DNA of 64,000 bases, from the NCBI GenBank assembly GCA_003254905.1, contig QANU01094673.1, forward strand, positions 432,558 to 496,557, read 5' to 3'. The DNA is from Nissolia schottii. Lineage: Eukaryota; Streptophyta; Magnoliopsida; Fabales; Fabaceae. Shown here piece by piece: positions 12,101-22,263 of the stretch; within the stretch, counting starts at the first letter, position 1, and each line of letters starts with the position of its first letter. The notes under the pieces are model-generated. The model did no database searches and had not been told where the DNA came from. It was given only the letters and a program-made list of their open reading frames with translations. Both the position numbers and the translations under genes were made by a program.

Positions 12101-12699
12101 TTGATGGCGCGATCTGCATTAAGTCTCTGTTTCAGTTCAAGAAAGGCACTGCAGGAACAGGGAATGGCACATTTGCAGACAGGCATGGGGCGGAACACAT
12201 CAAGTTCATCCCACTGCATCTTCAAGTCTGTAAAGAATTTGGTGACATTGCAATCACCTTGGCGCAAGGCGGCGATTTCTTCGTGCAGGTCAGCAATGCG
12301 TAGAAGATCACCTTGAGCAAAACGTTCCTTAAGCTCATTCCACACCTCGTATGCCTTATCCAGCCATAGAATGCTCTGAGCTATGGGTGGATCCACCGAT
12401 CTAATCAACCAAGAAATCACCATATAGTTGCAGCGCTCCCGCTGGCCATACAGACTAGAAGCAGGATCAGGCGCGGTTATGGAACCATCGATGAACTTGA
12501 TCTTGTTCTTTGAGAGTAAGGCCATGCGCATGGCTTGGGACCAGCCATGGTAGTTGGCACCGTTCAGGAGAGAGGTAACGAGAATTAAAGACGGATTCTC
12601 ATTGGAGTGAAGAAAATAGGGAGAAGATGGATCCGAAGCTGGATCGGATGAAAGTGGCGTGCTGGATGTTCCAGAGACAGAATTGTCCATAGTCGCCAT
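9175..12699 (-). CDS. Copia gag, triplicated protease, integrase and RT start
   Basis: The start is chosen at the ATG at 12699 (MATMDNSVSG), 138 bp inside the 5' LTR. An in-frame ATG 13 codons upstream would add a hydrophobic stretch and is less copia-like. From the N-terminus come a copia gag (YHGWSQAMRMAL), a CCHC zinc knuckle (CSFCGYRGHTVDECHKKHG), then three consecutive 96-residue copies of an aspartic protease domain, each with an LDSGASHH active-site motif. After these lie the integrase zinc domain (HYRLGHLG, CDICHFSKQK), its core (TDIWGP, RSDNGPEF, and the Glu in VETPQQNAIVERK) and the first part of RT. The frame ends at TAA 9175-9177, directly after RLVAKG. Everything is in one frame, so no frameshift separates gag from pol. 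Confidence 0.92.
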   Translation of the reverse strand: MATMDNSVSGTSSTPLSSDPASDPSSPYFLHSNENPSLILVTSLLNGANYHGWSQAMRMALLSKNKIKFIDGSITAPDPASSLYGQRERCNYMVISWLIRSVDPPIAQSILWLDKAYEVWNELKERFAQGDLLRIADLHEEIAALRQGDCNVTKFFTDLKMQWDELDVFRPMPVCKCAIPCSCSAFLELKQRLNADRAIKFLKGLNEPFNPVRSQVLLMDTLPPLNRIFALVLQHERQLSYEANFAKISLNYAAPKPVVPDPSKKPNLDQGKGRPGGKKCSFCGYRGHTVDECHKKHGYPPGYKPRRATANVTVADDSGDNSALQPSTGGFNFTAAQYQSILALIQKPNQNQVQANMAHALSSGSSPTSGNVWLLDSGASHHICSSLSYFQTYQELSPPIAINLPNGAVLYSQYAGVIPFPSSHYLSNVLYLPNFQYNLIAITKLCNELHCKLTISSEQCLIPTSGNVWLLDSGASHHICSSLSYFQTYQELSPPIAINLPNGAVLYSQYAGVIPFPSSHYLSNVLYLPNFQYNLIAITKLCNELHCKLTISSEQCLIPTSGNVWLLDSGASHHICSSLSYFQTYQELSPPIAINLPNGAVLYSQYAGVIPFPSSHYLSNVLYLPNFQYNLIAITKLCNELHCKLTISSEQCLIQDINNSSLIGIAKAKDGLYVLDSPLPCFSNKQPSSAINSICETKFDLWHYRLGHLGSDKMTLIHDVYSFVPPCKSTKPCDICHFSKQKAIPFTASSFVANAVFDLLHTDIWGPVPIPSIQGHRYFLTIVDDHSRHTWLYLLKTKAEASHALRNFVIQIQTQFDRCVKVIRSDNGPEFSLKEYYAAKGIIHQLSCVETPQQNAIVERKHQHLLNVTRALLFQSNLPPAFWSFAAAHACFLINRIPSKGSSNTSPFSILHNRLPDLSFLKVFGCLAFANSLHRNRSKLDPRARKCLFLGYKYGVKGFQLYDLHSSELFVCRNVYFYEHFFPYHANLGSSSVSSQDHVFPADLPIVTTDIDLPQPPQHPNGATPAACVPMPVAPPAPTGPLRKSTRATNPPSYLQDYHCNLAKTAPFGPATAYSTSHPLHSVLSYANLSTTHKSYALTISTQVEPTRYSEAVKHQCWREAMDAEITTLEQNSTWKLVDLPQGKTPIGCKWVYKIKLKADGSIEWYKARLVAKG
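10741..11604 (-). repeat. In-frame tandem triplication of the copia protease (3 x 288 bp)
   Basis: Three head-to-tail units of exactly 288 bp (10741-11028, 11029-11316, 11317-11604). The second and third look identical. The first differs from them at two sites (GTGCAATTC against GTGTAATTC, and GCATAATTT against GCACAATTT). 288 is divisible by three, so all three copies stay open. Each encodes one whole protease domain. Confidence 0.95.
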
Positions 12700-12825
12700 G
12701 GAAGATCGTAGAGGAAACGCAAGAAAGAAAAGCAGCAAGAATCAGCAAAGCTCAGGGATCTTGCAAAGAGAAAAAGAGCAAGAAAGTGTGGGAAAGAGAT
12801 GGAAAGAGATGGAAGCGGAAACTGT

Positions 12826-12837
12826 CTACTGATACCA
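12826..12837 (-). promoter_or_regulatory. Primer binding site of the young copia
   Basis: TGGTATCAGTAG on the minus strand, directly inside the 5' LTR, similar to the initiator-tRNA-Met primed sites of plant copia elements. Confidence 0.75.
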
Positions 12838-13000
12838 TAATAGAGATTTGAGAAATTGAATTGATTAACTTGAGCTTGATAACACAAGCTTGGGTATATA
12901 TACAGCAGAGTTGGCTTGCAATGCAAGCAAGCTATGTGTGCTACACATGTTAAATACACTAACAAACTAACAGCTTGGTAACTAATTAATTAACTTAACA
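12838..13000 (-). repeat. 5' LTR (minus strand) of the young copia
   Basis: 163 bp. On the minus strand it starts TGTTAAGTTA and ends CTCTATTA, so it lacks the usual CA terminus. It contains TATATA (12896-12901), a plausible TATA box. Confidence 0.9.
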
Positions 13001-13289
13001 GTCTCAATGGTAGTGGCAGTGGCGCCGACGCCGTCAAAGGGGTAGTGGGAGTGGAAGAAGGTGGGTTGACTATGAGTCAAGAGTGGAATGGGAAATATGG
13101 CTAAATATTATGATTTAATCATTTTTTAAATTAATTATGCAATTACTTACATATAATTAGGTAATTTTTATTTTAAAGAAAATTTTAATTGAAATTCATC
13201 TCACCCTTTAGTTTAAATTTTTTTATGGTTAAGATTAAGGGACCATTTTGGTCCCTAACTAAACCTCCCCGTTAAAGTCTTTTCCATTG
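13001..13289. other. Unassigned flank of the copia insertion
   Basis: A short G-rich stretch (13010-13070) is followed by AT-rich DNA. No gene is seen. Confidence 0.45.
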
Positions 13290-13705
13290 TTTTTGTAGTA
13301 ATACTTTCTTCAAGCATTTTAACCTTAAAAGAACCCTTTTGATATTTTTATTGTGAAGACTTTTTTCTTACTTTAAAAACATTTAAGAATTTCAACTTTT
13401 TCTAGAGTTTTCTATAGTTTGATTTAAAATAATCAATGATAAAACAAAATCATTTTAGGAGAATGACACAAATTTAATTTTAATGTGGAAAATGTGAAGA
13501 GTATATTTGACACTCAAGGTCTCTCAAAAGTATCTCCAATTTCATGCATTGTTTCCTTAGTGCTATTTTCCTCAAGCACTTCAAGCCTTTTCTAGAACAA
13601 CCGGTTTATTATTTTTGTTTAACTTATTTAAATTATCATAATTTATTGAAAAAAGTAAGTTATGGACATATTTTCAATTACTTTTATTTATTTTTATTTT
13701 CAAAG
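13290..13705 (+). repeat. Fragment homologous to the 3' end of intron 1 of the dioxygenase genes
   Basis: This segment follows 24120-24480 (gene A) and 62190-62600 (gene B) in order. It has the GAAGACTTTTTTCTTACTTTAAAA stretch (read as two parts), the TAGAGTTTTCT block, TTTCATGCATTGTTTCCTTAG, TATTTTTGTTTAA and the AAAAAGTAAG...GGACATATTTTCAA end. It stops before the position of exon 2, and no exon follows. It is either a relic of a lost gene copy or a dispersed piece of the 275-bp repeat. Confidence 0.7.
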
Positions 13706-14037
13706 TTCACTATTGTAGAAACAAGTCTAAACAAGTATGCTTAAGATCTAATAGATCTGTGTCATTTATTGGATTAAGAAACTTATAAACAATGAAAAGA
13801 AAAAAAAAAAGTAGTATGCCACCAAATAAGAAGGACAGAAGCCCCTCACAAACACTCTTACAGATCAAGATCACAAGAAGAAAAGAGACAAAAGAGAAAA
13901 TAAGGAGTATGACTGATGGCTTGCTTTCTTTCTCTTCTTCTACATCATTAATCGATAAATACATTATAAAATTAACATAATTAATTGGTTAGATATTAAA
14001 AATGAAATAAGAATATTTTATTAAATATGTTTCATAA
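13706..14037. other. AT-rich intergenic DNA
   Basis: No gene is seen. The overlapping short ORFs on both strands here are low-complexity. Confidence 0.45.
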
Positions 14038-14226
14038 CCATGGGGCCAAGGTGAGGAGGTAAGAGCCCTATCATTCCTAACCAAGTGTCGAGGGTTTGAT
14101 CCTCACATTGGGCACGAAGTAATTTTAAAATTTGTGGCCAACATCTACCCTCTTTATAAATGGGTCACACAAAGGGATTAGTTACTGCTTTCGGCGGTGA
14201 AAATCTTGGGAGTAAAAAAAAAAAGG
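14038..14226 (+). mobile_element. tRNA-derived SINE
   Basis: About 189 bp with an A-box-like GAGGAGGTAAGAGCCC near the start (about 14053) and a B-box-like GGGTTTGATCC about 35 bp later. It ends in an A-rich tail. It is flanked by an imperfect direct repeat TAAATATGTTTCATAA (14022-14037) and TAAATATGTGTCGTAA (14227-14242), two mismatches in 16, as expected of a target duplication made by LINE machinery. Confidence 0.8.
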
Positions 14227-14309
14227 TAAATATGTGTCGTAAACTCTTAAATATTACTCTCATAGTTATTATAAATTTCTAAGTTAACTCTTAAACTCTC
14301 GTAACTTTT

Positions 14310-14811
14310 TACCATAGTTATTACACAAACGACTTCTTCTATCGAGCTAGGATCAACAACGTTGTATAAGTGTATCTTGTTATGGCTACAAGGTCTTTGC
14401 CATATACAATTTCAAATGATTTCATGCCACAACTGTGATGAAATGATGTGTTAGACCATAGTTCAACCAAAACTAGGAAGTTGAGCCAAGCCTTAGGATT
14501 GTCAAATATAAAGCATCTTAGGTACATTTCCATGGTTTTGTTAACAACTTCATCCTAGCCATCTGTTTTGGGGTGGTATGCTAAACTCATAGTTAAGGTT
14601 GTCCCTTGCAATTGAAAGATTTGTTGTCAAAATCTGCTAGTAAATTCTCTATCTCTGTTACCGGCAATTGATTTTGGTATGCCATGTAGCTTAGTACATT
14701 TTTGACATATACTTCAGCCACTTGTTTACTTGTATAATCTGTCTTTAGAGAAAAGAAATGAGCATATTTTGATAATCGATCAATCACCATATAGTGTACT
14801 ATAAATACCAC
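14310..14811 (-). pseudogene. Ty3/gypsy integrase fragment
   Basis: Two minus-strand pieces carry integrase similarity. 14811-14593 has an IDRLSKYAHFF stretch of the catalytic core, and 14533-14339 has EMYLRCFIFDNPKAW and the FEIVYGKD box of the C-terminal part. The same stretches occur in the gypsy element at 52517-53375. The rest of the element, its LTRs and several intervening residues are missing, and the pieces are frameshifted relative to each other. Confidence 0.75.
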
Positions 14812-15572
14812 TCTGAACGAGTAGTGAAAATTTTGTGACTCTTATTTCATAGTTTCTGACCTAAGTTCACAATTCAAGATCACTCTCTCTCATTACTTTC
14901 TCTCTCTAGGATTTTTACTCTTTCATAGTTTTGGTGTTTTTAGACCCAATTTCAATATTGCTTTGTAATCCTCCATTAATGGAGGAGTAGTTTCTCATAC
15001 TTGCGCAAAGAAGCGTACGGATCAATGGTTACTGAGGTTCTTTTCTTAATTTGAAGTTTATTATAATTTTTTCTATCTCTTCTTCTTATACTCTCTTTAA
15101 TTTCATGTTATGATGAGCTATTAATGTGGATTATTGTAGGATAAAATTCTAGGATTACTTGTGTCTTGGGTTATAGACATGTATATATGACTAGAGTTAC
15201 AATTGGGGATAATTCAATGAGTTATTTGAAGTAACTCTAATTGTTTTTCATCATTGAGTTATTCAATGAGTTATTCAATGAGTTATAATTCAATAAGCAC
15301 GTGATGCATCATTGTTTTTCATACCCTTAAAAGCATCTTTGAGTCGTTCTAGTTTAACACTGCTCGTGATCCACTTGTTCTGAGTACCTTTGAATGACTC
15401 CTCCGAGTAGCATATATCATAGCTTCACCATGCATACTGGCCCATTAGTTTGTTACAAACCCGCACCCACGTCCCTTTTCTGATTTCCCCATTTGTCTCC
15501 CTTGGAATAGAGGGTGGTAGATAGTGTCTTAGTTAATATTGATATGACCTTTCCCTTCCTTAGTCAATGGTT
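14812..15572. other. Intergenic DNA, no gene recognised
   Basis: CT-rich stretches (14880-14920) and a short direct repeat of GAGTTATTCAAT (about 15230-15285) occur. No coding potential is recognised. Confidence 0.4.
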
Positions 15573-15792
15573 CTTATAAAACTGAAATGTGAGAGAAGTC
15601 AGTTGGGCATTAATTAGCCGTTATGACTTTGATTAGTTGACATTGATTAGACGTTGTGAAAATGATTAGTTGTCTAAAAATTTATACACGAAAGATTAGA
15701 GTTTTCAACTAAAAAACAGAAAAAATAAACAAGATAAGTTGCATAGGCTCACAAGCTTTTCATAATGAAGTCCCATTCATAAATCACAAAGG

Positions 15793-16101
15793 GTTAAGTG
15801 TCAACTTACTTTCTTAAAAATGTTTCGGTGCAATAAATGGTCTTTGAAGAAAAGAAAGTGTAAACTTAGTCTTTGAAATTCTAAAACATTGTCCTAAGTG
15901 GTCATTGAAAAATAAAGTGTCAATTTATTCCTTGAAAATGCTAACGTAGTCCTTGGAATTTCAAAAAAAAAAAAGATTTGTTAATAGAGGAACTAACGAA
16001 TATAACATTTTAAAATTTCAGGAACTAAGTTAACACTTTATTTTTTCCAAGGACCGCTTAGGACATTGAAACATTCTTCAAGGACTAAGTTGACACTTAA
16101 C
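15793..16101. mobile_element. Foldback/MITE-like element with long inverted ends
   Basis: It begins GTTAAGTGTCAACTTA and ends with the reverse complement (TAAGTTGACACTTAAC). Complementarity, with mismatches, continues for about 50 bp into each side. There is no ORF. Internal GTCCTTGGAATTTC and TTTCAGGAACTAA blocks recur at 36128-36249. A clear target duplication was not found. Confidence 0.7.
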
Positions 16102-16623
16102 TTATCACACAATTATCCGTCCATCTATTTTTTGATGGGATATTATATACCTTCTCTGGCGTGTTGTGCACCATATAAGGCAAGCCAAGATAATTTAATA
16201 CATTACTTTATCAGTTGTTTGGTGTGATATAAGTTTATTTACCAGCATCCCCTTATACGTTAAAACGATGAATAACTTAATCTTACCTAGGGTGACATGA
16301 TAAGACCTGATTAGCTTTAATGTATAACGTCCCTTTCAGTCATTTTATTTTATTTAATTAATTAAATAAATAATATAATAAATAATAAAAATATAAAATA
16401 TTNCTTATAAAACTGAAATGTGAGAGAAGTCAGTTGGGCATTAATTAGCCGTTATGACTTTGATTAGTTGACATTGATTAGACGTTGTGAAAATGATTAG
16501 TTGTCTAAAAATTTATACACGAAAGATTAGAGTTTTCAACTAAAAAACAGAAAAAATAAACAAGATAAGTTGCATAGGCTCACAAGCTTTTCATAATGAA
16601 GTCCCATTCATAAATCACAAAGG

Positions 16624-16932
16624 GTTAAGTGTCAACTTACTTTCTTAAAAATGTTTCGGTGCAATAAATGGTCTTTGAAGAAAAGAAAGTGTAAACTTAG
16701 TCTTTGAAATTCTAAAACATTGTCCTAAGTGGTCATTGAAAAATAAAGTGTCAATTTATTCCTTGAAAATGCTAACGTAGTCCTTGGAATTTCAAAAAAA
16801 AAAAAGATTTGTTAATAGAGGAACTAACGAATATAACATTTTAAAATTTCAGGAACTAAGTTAACACTTTATTTTTTCCAAGGACCGCTTAGGACATTGA
16901 AACATTCTTCAAGGACTAAGTTGACACTTAAC
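16624..16932. mobile_element. Second copy of the foldback element (within the 830-bp duplication)
   Basis: Same as 15793-16101. It is present only because the 830-bp segment is repeated after the N. Confidence 0.7.
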
Positions 16933-17233
16933 TTATCACACAATTATCCGTCCATCTATTTTTTGATGGGATATTATATACCTTCTCTGGCGTGTTGTGC
17001 ACCATATAAGGCAAGCCAAGATAATTTAATACATTACTTTATCAGTTGTTTGGTGTGATATAAGTTTATTTACCAGCATCCCCTTATACGTTAAAACGAT
17101 GAATAACTTAATCTTACCTAGGGTGACATGATAAGACCTGATTAGCTTTAATGTATAAGGTCCCTTTCAGTCATTTTATTTTATTTAATTAATTAAATAA
17201 ATAATATAATAAATAATAAAAATATAAAATATT

Positions 17234-18156
17234 AAATTAAATAATAAATAAAATTAGGATAAGTAATTTAATTCAATTAAATAAATATAATTTAATATAA
17301 AAATAAGTAGTTAATAATAAAAAAATCATTCAGTATTACAATAAATTAATAAATGCTTAATATACATATAATTATACATAATGGTTTTTGTAAAAAAATA
17401 ATAATTTTTTTAAAATGATGACATCTAATACATAAATATTTTAATATTATATTAAATTAAATTTTAAATAATTATTATAAATTATTATTTTTATAAATTA
17501 AAATTTTAAATAGTAGAAATGAGTGAATATTAACAATAAATATAATTATTATTAATAAATTTTTCAAGTCATATTTTCATAACTAATAACTTAAAAATTT
17601 TATCAAATAATTTTTTATAATTAAAATTATTTATAGACTGACCAAAATATAATATAAAATAACACTACATCTTAAATATTTAAATGCACAATCTTGCGTA
17701 ATATTAAAAATTTATCAAGTCTTTTATATTATCATGATTAATCCTATCAAACTTTATCTCATGAGATGTTCTATACTTGCCGTCACTTAACTAACCACAG
17801 CCTTGCTTGCCAGAAAGAGACGGTTACAAAGTTGTAATCGCCAACCAAGCATTCATTTGAAAATAAGTGAAATACATACATATATATATATATATATGAA
17901 TAAATTAATCACAGCATTTATTGTATTTAACTGATAGTCCACTTGATTAATGACGAATCTAATTAATACAAATGGCTTGCATGCATGATCATATACTCGG
18001 CTTTACAGGGTGGCACCTTCTGGCCCGCCCGTACCTTTCGCTCTTCAAATATTATTTTACTTACAAACTTCAATTCAATACGTTTTCACTCCCTGAATTT
18101 CCTACAACTGATCTTGCGTACGAATTCACACAACACGCCACAAACAAAAACGCCTG
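17234..18156. other. Very AT-rich intergenic DNA upstream of gene A
   Basis: 17234-17700 is almost entirely A and T. A short TA run lies at 17878-17896. No gene is seen. Short ORFs near 17972-18224 have no similarity and run into sequence shared with the gene B promoter. Confidence 0.5.
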
Positions 18157-18879
18157 ACATCTTCAGCCTAACTACACACTCTTTCAAGAAAGGATGCTTC
18201 ATTCTTGTGCCTCTGAGCTGTTGAGCCAATTCTCATGTAAAACCATTCTTTATAGTTGAATGGGCTCACTATAAAATAGAGTATTCTTAGCGTTTGTTTT
18301 TCATTTTTACAAAACATGATGAATTAGAGATTGAAGGAAAAAAAAAAAGATTCCAAACCACTTAATCCAGCATAACATTAAATTTAATTTTATGTAAAGC
18401 ATTGAATAGTCAAACAATATTAATGTGAACACTGCAGTGAAAGGATATCCTCGTATGTATGCATTTTTCTTTTTTATTGAAATTAAAAAAAATAATTCCT
18501 ATAAAATAGTACCAATTGAGTTTTAATATATTGTTATATAAACTTTTTTATATCATCATTTAATTATGAATTGTCATATTAATAAGAGTTTAATTTTTAT
18601 ACACTACCAGTTTAAAAAAGTTTTATATACGTGATCATCTAATTAAATGCTGTCATATCAATAAAAATTATTAATTTTTTATTTAGTAAACATGAGAGCT
18701 AAATTTTTCTTAGTAATACAACAACACACGAATCAACGATAAGGAAAGATTATTTTACAGTAAGAATACACATAAAGTAAACTCCATCAATAAATTATTT
18801 AATTCTTACAAATAATAACTATTAAAATATGCAAAATTCAAGTGTTTGACATTACATTTTTGATGCGTGACAAGAGTAC

Positions 18880-18981
18880 TCTCTCTCTCTCCCTTTCCCT
18901 AATATGTAGGTTGGCTTTTGGCTTTATGTCCTGCTTTTCCGCAGTAAGGCTTTTCTCTAAGCCTCACTTGCTCTATATATA
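18880..18981 (+). promoter_or_regulatory. Gene A core promoter: CT-rich tract and TATA box
   Basis: A run of CT repeats (18880-18891) is followed by TATATATA at 18974-18981, 49 bp before the ATG. That is close enough to imply a very short 5' leader. The same layout occurs upstream of gene B, with an altered TATA sequence. Confidence 0.6.
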
Positions 18982-19029
18982 CCATTTTGCAAAGCACAAA
19001 CAACCAAAAGATAGAGAAGCCAGAGAGAA

Positions 19030-22000
19030 ATGGAGAGAGATTGTGAGAGTGAGGAAAACAATAGGATCTCATCTCTGAAGTTTGGGTTTGAATTAGAGGA
19101 AGGAAGCGAGGAATGGAAAGAGATGAGCAAGAAGGTGAGGGAGGCATTCGAGAGCCACGGATTCTTCCTCTTAGAGTGCGACAGCATCCCCGAGGGTCTA
19201 CGTGAGGACATGATTGTTGGGTTGAAGGCTTTGTTTGCTTTGCCTCAGGAGACGAAGGAGAAGCACACAAGCCCAAGGCCTTACAGGAGCTACGCTGGGG
19301 AGTGCCCTGTGATTCCACTGAGTCAAAGCTTTGGGATTGATGATGCTCATCTATGGGATTCTGCCCACGCTTTCACTAACCTCATGTGGCCTCAAGGCAA
19401 CCCATCTTTCTGGTGTGTGCTAATTTCCTTCCTTATCTTATTTAATTATGTAATAATAATAAAAAAAAAATTATACCGTCATTGTTAACATGGAATGGGA
19501 GTTGACTCTCATACCTACTATCTCAAAACAAAAATAATTTTTACTACATGATAGCATATAATTGAATGAGAGTATAACGTTTTACACTTTCATTTGATCA
19601 TGCATTTATATGTTAGAGTGATTGACTCTTATGCTTACCGTCTCACCAAAGAAATAATTTTTTGGTTACCTAATAACACATAATTAAATTATAGTGTTCT
19701 TTTAATTTTATCTTTATCAAGTAACCGTAATTCGCTGCATGATTGTTGAGTTTCATTTTAGTCTTATTCATATTTTATCAAGTTAAAGACTAATAATTAC
19801 TCTGGTAGATTATGTTGGGAGGCATGGTTGGTGTAAAGTAAAAGCAGATTAATTAAATCACGTAGACTTGAGTCTGTTCCTCAAAATGGGGCTTTTGGTC
19901 TTCAAAATTTATTGCAGTAGTGATCACAATATTGAATTCTCTTTTAATAATACTTATATTTGTCTCTCTCACCAAACGTCAACGTCATTATAATGTTGTG
20001 TGTATATATATATATATATAAATGGGTGCATGGTACACATTTTAATCTTATCCCATCTTTATATATAATTTATTACAGAGAGCAGTTGGGCGGGATATAT
20101 TTATGCTAAAACCATAATGGATGAATATAGCAATCACCTATTTGGTCAACTAAGGTCTAAGGATAGAGAGCTTATTTTGTTGAAAGGTTAACGCTAGGCC
20201 TCAATTATATATTCTTTAATAAGAAGATGGTTACTCAACCTTATAAGTGTTTTGGTTTCTGTTAGTTAAACCATCGCTTTTGAATAGTTTATCCAAAAAA
20301 AAACACTTTTGAATATATGTGTGTGTGTGTGGGGGGGTAACTATCAATAAATTTCTTATTATCAATGATTATCATATTTAGAATGTGTTTGTAAGTTGAG
20401 TTTAAGAGAAGAATGAAAGAAAAAGAAATGGTTAGGGGGCTTAATTATGTCTAAGAGTTTTTAGTTTAAGGAGGGAAAATATTTGGAGGATTTTGTAAAA
20501 CCCTTGAGACTCTCCCATTTTGAATTCCCCCAATTTAAAGGATTTTGAAGGGTTTATAATATAATATAACATAAAAATACAACTTGACATTTTTTAAATA
20601 TAATTTTTCTTCAAAAAATATTTTTTTTCAAAAAGTTTTATTTTCATAAAATAATTTTTATTAAAAAATATTTTTTTTCGAAATAGAGAATAAAAATGTA
20701 AAAATACATTATATATCCTTCATTTCTTTTCCTCTTCTTTATTTTACACTTTCAAATAAGGAGAACGGATCGAAAACCTCCAAACTCCTTCTTTTCCTCC
20801 CTCTACTTATCCTTTCCTTTTCTCCCCTCCTCTCTTAACTCCTAAACACACCCTTAGTTGATACTTTTTTGGTTTTGGCCAAGAAATTAATTGGGAATCA
20901 GAATTTAACATGGATTCCCAACTTATAAGATGTAAAAACAATTACTATTAAGTTGTTGGTTCAACAATTTTTTTAGTTGAAACTTACCCTTCATAGATTG
21001 AATATTAAATAAAAAAAATGATATTTGTATTCTTGGAATAAACACTTAATATCCATAAAGGAAAAAAAGGGAGAACAAACAGAAAGCTGAGTGTTAAGCT
21101 TTCTACCCATTTAAGATTAAAAGAACATAATCTGTAAATAAATTTTTTTGATTCACAATTTACATGACACTCTGGTAAAAACCCTCAGCAAAAAAGAAGA
21201 AATAAGCCTCGACTTTAGCACAAAATATTACTCGCTTGTTTAACTTTTTTGGTCCAAATTCTTAGATATTTTCATAGTAAGAAAATTTTTATTTCATTTA
21301 TAATTCGACATCATTGTTCTTAACTTTCATTACATTAGGTTGTGTTTTAAGTGTGAATATTAAATTTTTATGTTAATAAAATTTAAATTAAGTGTAGATT
21401 ATATATTTAGAAAGACTATTAATTTTATAACATTAAAGTTTTAAGTCAAGATGTAACATTTTACCCGTTATATTTCTCAAACCTTAAGGCTTTCGGTGTT
21501 TCTCACTTAATTTATTTAAATTCCTTGGATTTTGGGCTTTTCTCACCACTTTAAAGCCCAACAGAGTTTTAATAAAATATTGTTTTTAATGTAAAATTAT
21601 AAATTCACCAAAATAAAAATGTCAAATAGTAAAGCTTTTTTTTTCTTCTTAATTTAAGAACATATAAGAATTTCTATATTGTTTAAGAGTTTTTTGGAGT
21701 TAGATTTAAACTAGGGCGCCTGGTTCGCGAAATCAATAAACATTCACAAGAATAACATTCTTAGGAATGCTACTCTCAAGAATGATTTTTCCAAAAACGA
21801 TTTTTAAATGTGTTTGATTCACTCATTAAATTCTTGAGAATCTGACAAAATATGCCTAGGAATAAATCACTCATACGTTTGAATGACACTAATATTCTCG
21901 GGAATATTTTTTGTTTTACCAAAAATACCCCTAACAAATGAAAAAAATATATCATTACACACATTAAACTCATATCTAAATATCATTTACATATAATTAA

Positions 22001-22226
22001 TAGTTATTTTCTCAACTCTCAAAAAAATTATTATTATTAATATTAATTATTTATTTAGTAATATTATTATTTATTATTTACTCTTAATTAATATTATTGA
22101 TATTAAATATTTATTATAACTAATAATATTATTAATTATTTATTATTTATTGTTATTAATTATAGTTATTATTATTATTATTATTTAATATTAATTATTT
22201 TATCAACTCCCTTAAAATTATTATTA

Positions 22227-22263
<37 letters not shown>

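Larger units (their letters stand above)
7667..13000 (-). mobile_element. Ty1/copia retrotransposon, nearly intact, 5.33 kb
   Basis: A complete LTR-gag-pol-LTR element on the minus strand. The two LTRs are only 163 bp each and differ at two positions by eye (near 7729/12900 and 7817/12988), so the insertion is recent. The primer binding site, TGGTATCAGTAG on the minus strand, abuts the 5' LTR at 12826-12837. A polypurine tract lies at 7855-7874 (minus). Protein order is gag, protease, integrase, RT, RNase H, the copia order. One in-frame TAA at 9175-9177 splits the reading frame, and the protease domain is triplicated. No convincing 5-bp target duplication is visible at the outer edges (CATGT left, GTCTC right). 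Confidence 0.93.
15573..17233 (+). repeat. 830-bp direct duplication on either side of a single N
   Basis: 15573-16402 and 16404-17233 are the same 830 bp, with only one difference noticed by eye (C at 16328, G at 17159). The N at 16403 lies exactly between them. This is the expected look of two contig ends that overlap but were not merged, so it is probably an assembly artefact rather than a biological duplication. Confidence 0.9.

Noticed and set aside
14038..14226. tRNA gene
   Set aside because: A and B boxes are present, but there is no cloverleaf, and an A-tail plus target duplication mark a SINE. The same holds for 62602-62777.
17972..18224. Two overlapping + strand ORFs (61 and 79 codons) upstream of gene A
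   Set aside because: No similarity, and the 3' part is promoter sequence shared with gene B, where the frames are not kept.
18899..19318. 139-codon minus-strand ORF over exon 1 of gene A
   Set aside because: Antisense shadow of exon 1; the same shadow appears over exon 1 of gene B.
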